A stretch of DNA of 64,000 nucleotides from WHSW01 sp963759295 (GCA_963759295.1 CAVWYT010000004.1:1-64000), one strand, 5' to 3'; positions 1-8,270 are shown, counted from the stretch's first letter. Program-made: numbers and translations. Notes: generated by a model from the sequence alone, not told the origin.

Positions 1-2
1 AG

Positions 3-316
3 GTCGCGGCCCACCTGTCTCGGATCGTCGAGCGCCATGGCCTGCCGGAAAAATTGTTCGTGGTCCACAGTTCACTCGAGACATGATCAGTGCGCGCTCG
101 AGGCTTCGCGACCGAGCCGGGGGTGGCGATCGTCCTCAACTCCGACGGTTTCGGCGACCCGGCGAACAAGGTACGAGGATCCAACGAGCTGAGGCCCTCC
201 CGCGGGACGCCATTTACCCGGGCTTCAAGCTCTTTTTTCGAGAGGACATCGGACTGATGAGCCCTGACGAGGTGCTCGACCTGCGTCCTCCCCCGAAGCT
301 GATTGTGTACGAGTAG
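3..316 (+). pseudogene. 3' remnant of a conserved hypothetical gene, frame-broken
   Basis: Three reading frames must be joined to give one continuous protein-like sequence. The first frame starts VAAHLSRIVERHGLPEKLFV, the second supplies QFTRDMI, another gives FATEPGVAIVLNSDGFGDPA and the last ends PGFKLFFREDIGLMSPDEVL before LRPPPKLIVYE and a TAG at 314-316. The first break, near base 68, looks like one lost C in a CACCAG context. The fragments read like an exported actinobacterial protein whose C-terminus I have a feeling of having seen but cannot name. The 5' end lies outside the window. Function unknown; it is either a decayed gene or a badly sequenced one. Confidence 0.5.
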
Positions 317-399
317 TTGCGGTGGCATCGAGTCCGAGTGCGACCTCGGGCCGCATTAGCGACCGCGGGGCGCGTCCGGCGGTGGCGGCGATCGTCATC

Positions 400-620
400 T
401 CTAGGGGAAGGGGTCAGGCAGCGGCTGGAGGAGTGCATCGAGGGTTCGCGGCTCTCGGTACGAGATCGAGCCGGTCGTCGACTGCGGAGGCGAAGAGGTG
501 CTGGTGACGGCGACCGAGGTTGGCCGCGGCGCAATGCGCGGCGCCACTGTTCGTTCCGTAGCTCCTACTCAGTTGTTCGCAAGTGGCCAGAGCGCCCAGT
601 GGTACGGACGCCGGGCGGAC
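400..620 (+). pseudogene. Degenerate NTF2/SnoaL-like fragment
   Basis: One frame gives RQRLEECIEGS and another continues YEIEPVVDCGGEEVLVTATE then VGRGAMRGATVRS. This resembles the middle of the NTF2-like proteins encoded at 1287-2563 (a helix, then beta strands around a conserved GRG turn). No MSQENVEI start or EAAGL end is left, and the fragment overlaps a broken gene on the other strand. It looks like an older, more eroded member of the same tandem family. Confidence 0.35.
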
Positions 621-625
621 CGAGG

Positions 626-1185
626 CTACCTCCGAAGCTTCGCCGTGATCGTTAGAACGCCCAGCGGAGTATCGCGGTGAGGGTACGGAAGGCCGAACGT
701 CTCGGCGAGTGCCATTGCACCGGCCCGGTTGAACCGCGCCAGCCCCTGAGCTGAAACGCTCTACCGGTGCCCGTCCAGTAGGGCTCTCCAGGGTTGCGAC
801 GCGACGTGACCAACCGTTCACGGTCATGAGCACGTTCGCCGTCCTCTTGCGGATCACGATCGTGGGAGATGCGAAGCTCACCGTACGGCCATCGCCGTCG
901 CTCGCGTAGGTCGACCTTCGAGCCCGTCCAAGACACCGACGAAGTTCGCATCCGGATCAAGACGACCCCGACGCAGCGGAAACCGCACATAGGCCCCGGC
1001 TCTCCTCGCCGGGCTGCTGATGCCGGACAAGATGCCGAACTCCGCGAGGTTCCCCAGCGTGTTGTGATGGGATGGAGGTCGATCTTCGCGCTGGCAACAC
1101 GCGCGGCTTCAGCTAGCGGCGCTGCCGCCCCGATGCTGGCAAGGCAGAGTCCGAGCGCGGCGAGCGTTCGTGGGACGGAACACAT
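626..1185 (-). pseudogene. Exported protein with signal peptide, frame-broken
   Basis: The minus-strand start at 1185 follows a GAGGA ribosome site about 7 nt upstream and opens with a clear signal peptide, MCSVPRTLAALGLCLASIGA then APLAEA. It continues KIDLHPITTRWG, after which the frame must change near 1065 to read NLAEFGILSG and YVRFPLRRGRLDPDANFVGV, again near 890 to read TVSFASPTIVIRKRTANVLM, and again near 720 to end FNRAGAMALAETFGLPY. Stop at 626-628. The joined length of about 186 residues looks like one small secreted beta-rich protein. Family and function are not recognised. At least three breaks in 560 bases suggest decay or poor local sequence. Confidence 0.5.
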
Positions 1186-1242
1186 TTCTTTGTCCTCAGA
1201 GGTAAGGTCGCCCAAGGTCAGGAGTTGCGCTCGTCCGGAGGC

Positions 1243-1286
1243 GCTACTCAGCTAGGCCACGGCCATAGCGAGATACTGCGCGGGCG
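1243..1286 (+). repeat. Upstream repeat copy A of the NTF2-like genes
   Basis: These 44 bases before the first NTF2-like start match 1725-1768 before the second at most positions, including the stretch GCGAGATACTG close to the ATG. Identity continues into the first codons (ATGTCGCAGGAGAACGT). The duplicated unit was therefore the gene plus its promoter region. A GATACT hexamer lies about 9 nt before each start and could be a -10 element. Confidence 0.6.
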
Positions 1287-1700
1287 ATGTCGCAGGAGAA
1301 CGTGGAGATTGCTCGCAGGGCGTTTGACGCATTTGAACGGACAATCGCGGAGGGAAAACCCGACCTCTTTGAATGGCTGGACCCCGAGGTGGAATGGCTC
1401 ACGCTCGCGACGCTCATCGAGGGAACCCGCCACCACGGCCATGACGGAGTGCGACAGTGGATCGGGGACGTGAAGCGCGACTGGGCCGTCTGGGAGCTGA
1501 GCCCGGAAGAATTCCTCGACCTCGGCGACGATCGGGTCCTCGTCTTGGGCGGCTGGCATGCGCACGGCCGCCACGGCGGCGCCGCAATCGACATTCAGCA
1601 GGCCGCCTGGTTGCTGGAATTCAGGGGAGGGAAGGTTTGCCGCCTGGAGACCTTCACGGAACGCAGCAAGGCGCACGAAGCCGCCGGGCTGCGGGAGTAG
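1287..1700 (+). CDS. NTF2-like (SnoaL fold) protein
   Basis: This 137-residue protein opens MSQENVEIARRAFDAFERT and closes with KAHEAAGLRE, the start and end pattern of a large family of small cone-shaped NTF2-like proteins common in Thermoleophilia. The length fits one NTF2-like domain: helix 1 (residues 3-18), a DPEVEW strand after a hydrophobic loop, and a curved sheet to about residue 115. The family includes polyketide cyclases, isomerases and many proteins of unknown role; no catalytic residues can be assigned here. It is the only intact member of a tandem group; two broken copies follow and a fragment precedes. The ATG lies just after the repeated promoter region, so the start is well supported. 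Confidence 0.75.
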   Translation: MSQENVEIARRAFDAFERTIAEGKPDLFEWLDPEVEWLTLATLIEGTRHHGHDGVRQWIGDVKRDWAVWELSPEEFLDLGDDRVLVLGGWHAHGRHGGAAIDIQQAAWLLEFRGGKVCRLETFTERSKAHEAAGLRE

Positions 1701-1724
1701 ACGCGTTCTGGACATCGCGTAGCT

Positions 1725-1768
1725 CCTACTTAGCTGGGTCACGGCCAGAGCGAGATACTGAGCGGGCG
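1725..1768 (+). repeat. Upstream repeat copy B of the NTF2-like genes
   Basis: Second copy of the 44-base segment found at 1243-1286, directly before the second NTF2-like ATG. A shorter partial match (GTAGCTCCTACTCAG) also occurs near 558, inside the degenerate first fragment. Confidence 0.6.
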
Positions 1769-2166
1769 ATGTCGCAGGAGAACGTCGAGATCGTGCGTCG
1801 CTCGATCGAAGCGTGGAACCGGCGCGACCTGACGACGACGCGGGCCCTGTGGCGCTCCGATGGGGAAGTTGACTGGTCGCGTGCCCGAGGGCCGTTCAAG
1901 GGCGTCTACCGCGGCCATCGCGAGCGGGAGGCGTCTGGAACGAGTTCTGGTCGACGTTCGAGGTGGTCGAAGGTGAACTGAGCGACTTCACGGAGACGGG
2001 TCCCTACGTGGTGGCTTCGAACACCGCCCGTATGCGCGGGCGCGACGGGATCGAGGTGATTGCAAGAAGCACGTTCGTTTACACGGTCGAGAACGGGCAG
2101 ATCACTCGCCTTCGGATGTTCCAAGACCGAGCCGAGGCCCTCGAAGCCGCCGGGCTGTCGGAGTAG
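1769..2166 (+). pseudogene. NTF2-like protein, one frame break
   Basis: The first half reads MSQENVEIVRRSIEAWNRRD and runs to GVYRGHRE. One base change of frame near 1930 is needed to continue VWNEFWSTFEVVEGELSDF, ending ALEAAGLSE with TAG at 2164-2166. Joined, it has the full family length of about 132 residues and no internal stop in the correct frames. A single indel in an otherwise intact gene could be recent inactivation or a sequencing error. It follows the intact paralogue by 68 bases and shares its promoter repeat. Confidence 0.6.
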
Positions 2167-2169
2167 GCG

Positions 2170-2563
2170 ATGTCGCAGGAGAACGTCGAGATCGAGTGCG
2201 GGAGGCGGTGGATGGCGGCGTGTCGATGATGCCCTCAGTACGTCCATCAGAACGTCGAGCTGTATCCCGGTGTCATTGCTCCCGGCCTCGAGGCGCAATG
2301 CGTCGGCCGTCAGGGCCTGCGCGAGTTCTTGTCGCGGAAGCGGTCCGGACTCTGGGAGAATTTTCATCTCGAGGTCGAAAGGTGATCGAGACCGACGATG
2401 GTCGCATTCTGTCCATCGATTTGTGACCATACGCGGCAGGGAGCGGCGTGGACGACACAGCTTCGCTTCTGGCAGGTTTCTGGCTACGGACGGCAAGGTG
2501 CAAGGCGTCATGGTGTTTCGGACTAGGGACGAGGCCCTCGAAGCCGCCGGGCTGTCGGCATAA
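2170..2563 (+). pseudogene. NTF2-like protein, multiply broken
   Basis: It starts MSQENVEI three bases after the previous gene's stop, then needs several frame changes between 2195 and 2440 to recover VHQNVELYPGVIAPGLEAQC, GLREFLSRKRSGLWENFHLE and IETDDGRILSIDL. The last frame ends TRDEALEAAGLSA with a TAA at 2561-2563. The number of breaks makes true decay more likely here than in the middle copy. Third tandem member of the NTF2-like group. Confidence 0.6.
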
Positions 2564-2648
2564 GGGCAGAGGCACCAACGGGACGCGCGATGGCTAGCCG
2601 TTCTGCGCTAGTCGCCGCGGTAACAGGGCCTCGCACCCGCTCTCCGGA

Positions 2649-2666
2649 GCCGGCTTTGCAGCCGGC
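2649..2666. terminator. Stem-loop, terminator-like
   Basis: A perfect 7-bp stem (GCCGGCT / AGCCGGC) closes a 4-nt TTGC loop, between the last NTF2-like remnant and the CYTH gene. There is no T tract, so it may work poorly as an intrinsic terminator. Confidence 0.4.
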
Positions 2667-2677
2667 GTATCGGCGCC

Positions 2678-2683
2678 TATGCT
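2678..2683 (+). promoter_or_regulatory. -10 hexamer TATGCT of the CYTH gene
   Basis: TATGCT ends 6 nt before the proposed start codon at 2690. Transcription would then begin at or next to the start codon, giving a leaderless mRNA, as at many genes in this window. No good -35 is visible. Confidence 0.35.
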
Positions 2684-2689
2684 CGAGCC

Positions 2690-3184
2690 CTGGCTGTCGA
2701 GATCGAGCGAAAATTCCTCGTGCCGCGCGCTCCGGATTGGCTGTCGGACTGCCGAGTGGATGAGATCGAGCAGGGATATTTGGCGATCGAAGCCGATCAG
2801 GTCGAGGTGCGTCTGCGACGCCTCGGTCGCCACGCCCTGCTGACGGTCAAGCGCGGCCAGGGGCGCCGCCGAACCGAGGTCGAGATCGAGATCGGCCTCG
2901 AGGGCTTTCGGGAGCTCTGGCCGCTCACCGAGGGCCGGCGGGTTCGCAAGGCGCGCCACTACGTTCCCACCGAGACGGGCGAGATCGAGGTCGACGTCTA
3001 CCGAGAGCCGCTGGAAGGCTTGATCACCGCCGAGCTCGAGTTCGGATCCGCGCGGCTCAGCGAGTCGTTCGAGCCGCCGGATTGGCTGGGCGCCGAGGTC
3101 ACCGGGGTGCCGGGATATGCGAACAAGAGCCTGGCCACCGAGGGAATCCCGACCGGCCCCCGGTCCGGACTCGGGGGTCGATGA
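2690..3184 (+). CDS. CYTH-domain protein (triphosphate tunnel fold)
   Basis: The frame contains VEIERKFLV, the ExExK signature of CYTH domains (adenylyl cyclase CyaB / thiamine triphosphatase family), followed by alternating acidic and basic strands such as VEVRLRRLG, LLTVKRGQG and TEVEIEIGLE that would line a metal- and triphosphate-binding tunnel. At about 164 residues it fits a single CYTH domain; the family hydrolyses inorganic tripolyphosphate or similar substrates, the exact one unknown here. The start is uncertain: GTG at 2720 would delete the ExExK motif, so the protein must begin earlier. CTG at 2690 (reading LAVEIERK) is the only sensible place after the putative -10, but CTG starts are rare and a C-for-A/G base error is possible. 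Confidence 0.75.
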   Translation: MAVEIERKFLVPRAPDWLSDCRVDEIEQGYLAIEADQVEVRLRRLGRHALLTVKRGQGRRRTEVEIEIGLEGFRELWPLTEGRRVRKARHYVPTETGEIEVDVYREPLEGLITAELEFGSARLSESFEPPDWLGAEVTGVPGYANKSLATEGIPTGPRSGLGGR

Positions 3185-3189
3185 AGCGC

Positions 3190-3873
3190 CTATCGGGCGA
3201 CCCCGATGCTCGCGGACTGACCGTGGAACGCCGCGGGCGACGGGCCGGAGACGATGATCTCCTCGGTTCGATCTCCGGGCGAGACCAGGCCTCGGGCCTC
3301 GAGCGCCACGCTCGCTCCGCGAGCAGCCGCCCCAGCCGCCCGTGCTCGCGGGCCAGCACCTCGACCTCCAGCCCGGTGTCCGCGAGCGTGGTGTCGTGGC
3401 GCCGGGATCGCAGACGAGGAATGGACGAGCAGCAACTCGCCGCCCGGCTCGAGATGCTCGGCCGCCCGGTCGCAGAGCCGGTCGAGCAGCGCGCGCCCAT
3501 CGCGCCCGGCGTCCCAGGCGCGCGCCGCGCCGCTCGGGTCGCGCTCGTCGATCGTGGGTAGATACGGGGGGTTGGCGACGATCAGATCGAAGCGCCGGCC
3601 GGCGACCGGCGAGAACATGTCGCCCCGGCGGGCCTGCACGGCGACCCCGTTGAGGCGGGCATTGAGCCACGCGCAGGCGACGGCCCGCCGGCTGATGTCG
3701 ATCGCGGTCACCTCGCCCGCGCCACCGGCGGCGGCCGCGATCGCGAGCACCCCGCTGCCGGTGAACGGATCGAGCACCGTGGCGCCGGCGCGGACCCGGC
3801 GGCGGGCATGCTCGGCCAACAGCCAGCTGTCGCTGCGTGGCGCGAACACGCCGGGCGCCGTGAGCAGTCGCAT
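3190..3873 (-). CDS. HemK/PrmC-like N5-glutamine methyltransferase, two frame breaks
   Basis: The N-terminal two-thirds is intact: MRLLTAPGVFAPRSDSWLLA, then the SAM-binding motif VLDPFTGSGVLAIAAAAGG, an acidic VTAIDIS, and the NPPY catalytic motif in DLIVANPPYLPTIDERDPSG. NPPY is diagnostic of methyltransferases acting on planar nitrogens such as PrmC and related enzymes. After LLLVHSSS the frame breaks near 3410, is restored for TGLEVEVLAREHGRLGRLLA, and breaks back near 3322 to end EARGLVSPGDRTEEIIVSG. The two changes compensate each other. Substrate cannot be told. It is divergent from the ligase gene at 3910 with 36 bases between. Confidence 0.65.
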   Translation of the reverse strand: MRLLTAPGVFAPRSDSWLLAEHARRRVRAGATVLDPFTGSGVLAIAAAAGGAGEVTAIDISRRAVACAWLNARLNGVAVQARRGDMFSPVAGRRFDLIVANPPYLPTIDERDPSGAARAWDAGRDGRALLDRLCDRAAEHLEPGGELLLVHSSSAIPAPRHHARGHRAGGRGAGPRARAAGAAARGASVALEARGLVSPGDRTEEIIVSGPSPAAFHGQSASIGVAR

Positions 3874-3909
3874 CCACCTGCACCTTCCCCGCCGGAGGCG
3901 GCCCGAACC

Positions 3910-5036
3910 GTGAGCGAGCCACCGCCCGACGCCGCGGCGCTGCGGGCGGCCTTCGAGGAGCACCGAGCCGCTGACGATCGGGCTCGAGGAGGAGCTGATG
4001 CTGCTCGACCCCGAGACCCTCGACCTGGCGCCGGTGGCGCCGGTGGCCCTGGCGAGGCTCGACGGCGACAGCCGCTTCAAGCTCGAGCTGCCCGCGGCGC
4101 AGCTCGAGATCGTCACCGCCGCCGTCACCACCGTCGCCGAGGCCGCCGCGGAGCTTCGCGCCGGGCGCGAGCGGCTCGCGGCCGCGCTCGACGGGCTCGC
4201 GCGCCCGGCGGCCGCCGGAACCCACCCGTTCGCCGCCGCCGAGGGGGAGCTCAACCCGGGCCCCCGCTACGAGCACACCGTCGAGCGCTTCGGCCGAATC
4301 GCCCGCCGCCAGCTCGTCTGCGCGCTCCAAATCCACGTCGCCCCCGGGGGCGCCGCGCCGGCGCTCGCCGTCTACGACGCGCTGCGCTCCTACCTGCCCG
4401 AGCTAGCGGCGCTCGCCGCCAACGCCCCGTTTCACGACGGCGTCGACACGGGACTGGCGTCGGCGCGCCCGAAGCTCGCCGAGCAGCTCCCGCGCCAAGG
4501 CGTCCCGCCGCCGCTTGCCAGCTGGGCGGCCTACGCCGAGGCGCTGCGCTGGGGCGAGGCCGCGGGGGCGCTGCCCGGTCCCACCGCCTGGTGGTGGGAG
4601 CTGCGGCCCAACGTGCGCTTCGGGACGCTCGAGATCCGGGTGCCCGATGCGCAGAGCACCGTCGACGACGCGGCGGCGATCGCGGCCTTGGCGCAGTGCC
4701 TCGTCGCCGAGCTCTGCGAGCGCTACGACCGCGGCGAGTCGCTCCCGAGCGCGGCGAGCTGGCGAATCGAGGAGAACCGCTGGTCGGCCGCGCGCTGCGG
4801 CGTCGAGGGCAGCCTCGCCGACCTCGAGACCGGAGAGCGACGACCGACCGGCGAGCGGCTCGCGGCGCTGGTCGCCGTGCGTCGAGCCGCAGGCCCGCCG
4901 TCTCGGCTGCGCCGCAGAGCTCGAGCGCGCCCGCGGGCTCGCGACCGAGAACGGCGCGATGCGCCAGCGCGCGGTCGCCGCGCGCCGCGGCCTCCACGGC
5001 CTGGCCGCCTGGCTCGCCGATCGCTGGCTCGCGTAG
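3910..5036 (+). CDS. Carboxylate-amine ligase, GCS2 family, frameshifted
   Basis: The central frame reads PLTIGLEEELMLLDPETLDL and continues through QLEIVTAAVTTVAEA, RYEHTVERFGRIARRQLVCA, LQIHVAP and NVRFGTLEIRVPDAQSTVDD. This is the pattern of the YbdK / glutamate-cysteine ligase GCS2 family, which makes gamma-glutamyl amide bonds with ATP. The GTG start at 3910 and first 17 codons are in a different frame that changes near 3968. A second change near 4876 is needed to reach the expected end EPQARRLGCAAELERARGLA...WLADRWLA with TAG at 5034-5036. The joined length of about 375 residues fits the family. Both breaks are single-base changes in G/C runs. Substrate is unknown. Confidence 0.65.
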
Positions 5037-5098
5037 CCGCGAACCGAGCGGGTACGGCCTCGCTACAAAACGATGAGCGAACGACAAGGAGCGAGCGG

Positions 5099-6300
5099 AT
5101 GAAGGCGGTCACCTGGCAGGGCAGGCGGGACGTCAGAGTCGAGGAGGTCCCCGACCCGAGGATCGAGCGATCCACCGACGCGATCATCCGCGTCACGTCA
5201 CCGGGTATCTGCGGATCGGACCTTCACCTCTACGAGGTGCTCGGCATGTTCATCGACCCCGGTGACATACTCGGCCACGAGCCGATGGGCGATCGTCGAG
5301 GAGGTCGGCACCGAGGTCGAGCAGATCGCGCCCGGCGACCGGGTCGTGATCCCGTTCAACATCTCCTGCGGGCACTGCTGGATGTGCGACCGGCAGCTGT
5401 TCGCGCAGTGCGAGACGACCCAGAACCGTGAGCACGGGCAAGGGCGCCTCGCTGTTCGGCTACACGAAGCTCTACGGCCAGGTGCCCGGCGGCCAGGCCG
5501 AGTACCTGCGCGTGCCGCAGGCGCACTTCGGGCCGATCAAGGTACCCGACGGCCCGCCCGACGACCGGTTCCTCTACCTCTCCGACGTGCTGCCGACGGC
5601 TGGCAAGCGGTCGAGTACGCGGCGATCCCGGACGGCGGCTCGGTGGCGATCTTCGGCCTCGGGCCGATCGGGCAGATGGTCGGCGCGGATCGCCGCTGCA
5701 CCGCGGCGGGCGGGTGATCGGCATCGATCTCGTCCCGGAGCGCCTGCGCGCTGCGCGCGCGAGCGCGGGATCGAGACGATCGACATCTCCGAGGCGGCGA
5801 CCTGGACGGGACGACGATCGGCGAGCGGGTCCGCGAGCTGACCGCCGGACGCGGCGCCGACTCGGTGATCGACGCGGTCGGCATGGAGGCGCACGGCGCC
5901 CCGATCAGCGAGCTCGCCCAGCGGGTGGCCGGCTTGCTGCCGGACGCCGTCGCCCGGCCGATGATCGAGAAGGCCGGGGTGGACCGGCTGAGCGCCCTGC
6001 ACGACTGCTTCGACGCCGTCCGCCGCGGCGGGACGGTGTCGATCAGCGGCGTCTACGGCGGCGCGCTCGACCCGATGCCGATGATGCAGCTGTTCGACAA
6101 GGGGATCCAGATCCGCATGGGCCAGGCGCACGTCAAGCGCTGGATCGACGAGCTGCTGCCGCTGGTCGACCGCCGACGCCGATCCGCTCGGCACCGAGGA
6201 CTTCACCACCCATCGTCTGCCACTGAGCGAGGCGCCGCGCGCCTACGAGATCTTCCAGAGAAAGGAGGAGGACGCGTTCAAGGTCGTCTTCCAGCCGTGA
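5099..6300 (+). pseudogene. Zinc-dependent alcohol dehydrogenase, about eight frame breaks
   Basis: Joined frames give a complete medium-chain dehydrogenase: MKAVTWQGRRDVRVEEVPDP, catalytic-zinc region GICGSDLHLYE and LGHEPMG, the structural-zinc cysteines in CGHCWMCDRQLFAQC, the Rossmann turn AIFGLGPIGQMV, and the end YEIFQRKEEDAFKVVFQP. It resembles the FdhA/threonine-dehydrogenase-like group. Breaks fall near 5290, 5437, 5597, 5680, 5697, 5757, 5798 and 6172. Conserved residues are preserved between breaks and no internal stop appears in the correct frames, so decay by selection loss is unlikely; low-quality sequence is the better explanation. An AAGGAG ribosome site lies at 5086-5091, and a nine-codon reading frame starting at 5073 overlaps the ATG. 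Confidence 0.6.
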
Positions 6301-6491
6301 TCGACCCCGGTCCGCGGCCCGGGCCACGGTCCGCCCGCCCGGCGCCGCCCCTGGTCGACCGTCGAATCGCCCCGCTGCTACCGTCTGTTCAGCCGCGTAC
6401 ATCCGCGCGGCGCAATCAGTGCCAGCGCTCGCTGTCGTTGCCTCACCGCATCCTCCGCGCGCCGCCCGCACCAATCCCGTGGAGGAAACGC

Positions 6492-6695
6492 ATGTCCAAC
6501 GGAACCGTGAAGTGGTTCAACGACGAGAAGGGCTTCGGCTTCATCACCCCCGATGACGGCTCGAAGGACCTATTCGTCCACCAGAGCGCGATCGTCGCCG
6601 AGGGTCATCGGACCCTGGCCGAGGGCGCCAAGGTGAGCTACGACTCAGAGCCCAGCGACAAGGGCCCGCGCGCGGCGAACGTCCGCCCGCTTTAG
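6492..6695 (+). CDS. cspA: Cold-shock protein, CspA family
   Basis: The 67-residue product MSNGTVKWFNDEKGFGFITP carries both RNA-binding motifs: KGFGFI (RNP1) and DLFVHQSAI (RNP2). It is a single OB-fold domain of normal length that binds single-stranded RNA and DNA and melts mRNA structure. A strong GGAGGAA ribosome site lies 7 nt before the ATG, unlike the many apparently leaderless genes here. The 190 bases upstream hold no gene and probably a structured 5' leader, as is common for csp genes; a TACCGT hexamer lies near 6380. Expression state (cold or constitutive) cannot be read from the sequence. Confidence 0.93.
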   Translation: MSNGTVKWFNDEKGFGFITPDDGSKDLFVHQSAIVAEGHRTLAEGAKVSYDSEPSDKGPRAANVRPL

Positions 6696-6709
6696 CTCCG
6701 GCCGCGCGA

Positions 6710-6739
6710 CCCGGGGCCGACCACAGGCGCGGCCCCGGG
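6710..6739. terminator. Strong hairpin between convergent genes
   Basis: A 9-bp perfect stem (CCCGGGGCC / GGCCCCGGG) with a 12-nt loop lies between the cold-shock gene and the convergent gene ending at 6748. It could stop transcription from both sides, though it lacks a T tract on either strand. Confidence 0.55.
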
Positions 6740-6747
6740 CCATAGGC

Positions 6748-7002
6748 TCAGACCCTCGAGGGGGGAGTGGATCCCTCGCCGGAGGCGGGCGCTGCGCCCG
6801 TACGCGGGTTCTGCCGTCGCTCGGCGCCGGGGGGCTTCTCGGGCCCCGCGCGACGGAGCACGAGCAGCGCCGCAAGGCCGCCGATCACCGCCGCGGCGAT
6901 CAGCACCGCGAACAGCAATATCGAGGTGCCGAACGCGATCGCGACCAGCAGCAGGAAGATCAGCAGGCCGCCCAAGGTGAGTCCGAACCAGGACCCCCAC
7001 AT
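6748..7002 (-). CDS. Small membrane protein, unknown function
   Basis: The 84-residue product begins MWGSWFGLTLGGLLIFLLLV and has a long hydrophobic stretch (about residues 8-48) that fits two tight membrane segments, followed by a polar proline- and glycine-rich tail ending GEGSTPPSRV. No family recognised. Its ATG overlaps the TGA of the upstream gene (ATGA-type overlap at 7000-7004), so both are probably translated from one message. Confidence 0.6.
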   Translation of the reverse strand: MWGSWFGLTLGGLLIFLLLVAIAFGTSILLFAVLIAAAVIGGLAALLVLRRAGPEKPPGAERRQNPRTGAAPASGEGSTPPSRV

Positions 7003-7163
7003 CAGGACTTGCTCCCGCTCTTCCTTCCGCTCCTCTTGCCGCCCTTCTTCGATGCGTTCGGGGTGTTGGCGATCTTCGCCGCGCGCTCCTTGCTCATCCC
7101 CTTCTTGCGCAGGCCCTCGTACTGCTTGTCGTTCTTGACGCTCGAGCCGTGGTCCTTGGCCAT
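7002..7163 (-). CDS. Small basic protein, conserved actinobacterial hypothetical
   Basis: The product is 53 residues: MAKDHGSSVKNDKQYEGLRK then KGMSKERAAKIANTPNASKK and a lysine/arginine/serine-rich tail. The MAKDHG...MSKERAAKIANT pattern matches short conserved actinobacterial proteins with a SAP/Rho-N-like helix pair, of unknown function; nucleic-acid binding is a guess from the charge. ATG at 7163 is preferred over the longer frame from 7199 because the conserved sequence begins there and GAGGT lies about 9 nt upstream. Confidence 0.7.
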   Translation of the reverse strand: MAKDHGSSVKNDKQYEGLRKKGMSKERAAKIANTPNASKKGGKRSGRKSGSKS

Positions 7164-7267
7164 TTTTCCGACCTCCGTTCGGTTTTCCAACCCGGACAAC
7201 GACTACCCGGGCCCCGGGTGCGGATAACTGCCCGCCGACCCCGCCGACGCCGCTCGCAGAGGCGGGG

Positions 7268-7296
7268 TTGACATTAACTGACCGTTTGGTCAATAA
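7268..7296 (+). promoter_or_regulatory. Promoter with TetR-type operator in its spacer
   Basis: A perfect -35 TTGACA (7268-7273), a 17-bp spacer and a -10-like CAATAA (7291-7296). The palindrome TGACC-GTTT-GGTCA (7279-7292) fills the spacer and touches the -10, exactly where a repressor would block polymerase. The TetR gene is the second gene of this transcript, so feedback repression is likely. Confidence 0.7.
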
Positions 7297-7334
7297 TTGC
7301 CGCCCCGAATCGGCGACCACCTGGAGGAATGTGA

Positions 7335-8270
7335 ATGGCGACCACGGAGCCCGCGCTCGAGGTCCTGCTCGACGGCGACATCGACAAGGTGATGGCGAAC
7401 CTGGACCGGATCGTCGAGGCGGCGCCCTCGTATCGGAAGCTGATCTCGCGCTGGGAGAACCAGGGCTGGAACTCCGAGAGCTTCGACTTCTCACGCGACG
7501 CGGAGCAGTGGAGCGACGACTCGATCTTCAGCTCCGAGCAGAGGCGATTCATGTTGTTCAGCCTCTCGGAGTTCTTCCTCGGCGAGGAGCGGGTGACCAC
7601 GGAGCTGCTGCCGTTCGCGATCGCCGCGCCCACCGACGACCAGCGCATCTTCCTGGCATCGCAAATCGCCGACGAAGCGCGCCACTGCGTGTTCTTCGAC
7701 CGCTTCTACCGCGAGGTGCTCGGCGCCGACGCGACGACGATCGCCGAGAACCTCGACATCCAGCGCGCGAACGTCAACGACGACTTCAAGCAGCTCTTCG
7801 ACGGCATCCTCCACGACGTCGCCGACGAGCTTCGCCGCGATCCCTCCAACTTCGAGGCGCTGGTCCGCGGGATCACCGTGTACATGATCGTGATCGAAGG
7901 AACGCTGGCGCTCACCGGTGCCCGGTTCATTCTCCGCAGCCTCAAGGAGATGGATCGGCTGCCGGGCTTCCGCGACGGGTTCACGCACGTCAACCGCGAC
8001 GAGTCGCGCCACGTCGGCTTCGGGGTCAAGTTCCTCGCCGATGCGATCAAGGCCGACGAGCGAAACAAGCAGATCGTCCAGGAGACGCTCACCGAGACGC
8101 TGCCGGTCGGGGTGCTCGCCTTCTCGCCGCCCTGGGTCGAGGATCGCTACGACTTCCAGACGCCGTTCGGATACCACTCCTCGGAGATGTTCGAATACGC
8201 GATGCGCTCGCTCTCGAAGAAGCTCGCGGCGATGGGGATGGAGCCGAGCGCGGCCGGGGTCGCGGCTTGA
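7335..8270 (+). CDS. R2-like diiron/ferritin-like protein
   Basis: A 311-residue helical protein with the metal-ligand layout of ribonucleotide-reductase small subunits and R2-like ligand-binding oxidases: a first glutamate in FFLGEERVTTELLPF, ExxH in ADEARHCVFFDRFYREVL, a further glutamate in VIEGTLALTGARF, and a second ExxH in NRDESRHVGFGVKFL. No catalytic large subunit is nearby, so a role in deoxynucleotide synthesis is not supported; an oxidase or hydroxylase role on lipid or hydrophobic substrates, as proposed for R2lox, is more likely. The normal R2 radical tyrosine cannot be assigned by eye. GGAGG lies 7 nt before the ATG. Translation is coupled to the TetR gene (TTGA overlap), and transcription is probably controlled by the operator at 7279-7292. 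Confidence 0.8.
   Translation: MATTEPALEVLLDGDIDKVMANLDRIVEAAPSYRKLISRWENQGWNSESFDFSRDAEQWSDDSIFSSEQRRFMLFSLSEFFLGEERVTTELLPFAIAAPTDDQRIFLASQIADEARHCVFFDRFYREVLGADATTIAENLDIQRANVNDDFKQLFDGILHDVADELRRDPSNFEALVRGITVYMIVIEGTLALTGARFILRSLKEMDRLPGFRDGFTHVNRDESRHVGFGVKFLADAIKADERNKQIVQETLTETLPVGVLAFSPPWVEDRYDFQTPFGYHSSEMFEYAMRSLSKKLAAMGMEPSAAGVAA

Noticed and set aside
2594..4336. 580-residue open frame on the minus strand
   Set aside because: Its first part is antisense to the carboxylate-amine ligase and the rest to the CYTH gene or in a wrong frame of the methyltransferase; composition is Arg/Ala/Pro-rich and no motif is present. It is a GC-rich shadow.
5099..6300. Programmed frameshifting in the alcohol dehydrogenase
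   Set aside because: Eight changes in 1.2 kb with no slippery heptamer and no conserved arrangement; error is far more likely than programmed recoding.
7335..8270. Genuine class I ribonucleotide reductase small subunit
   Set aside because: Diiron ligands fit, but no large subunit is nearby and its partner is a TetR regulator; R2-like oxidase is the safer name.
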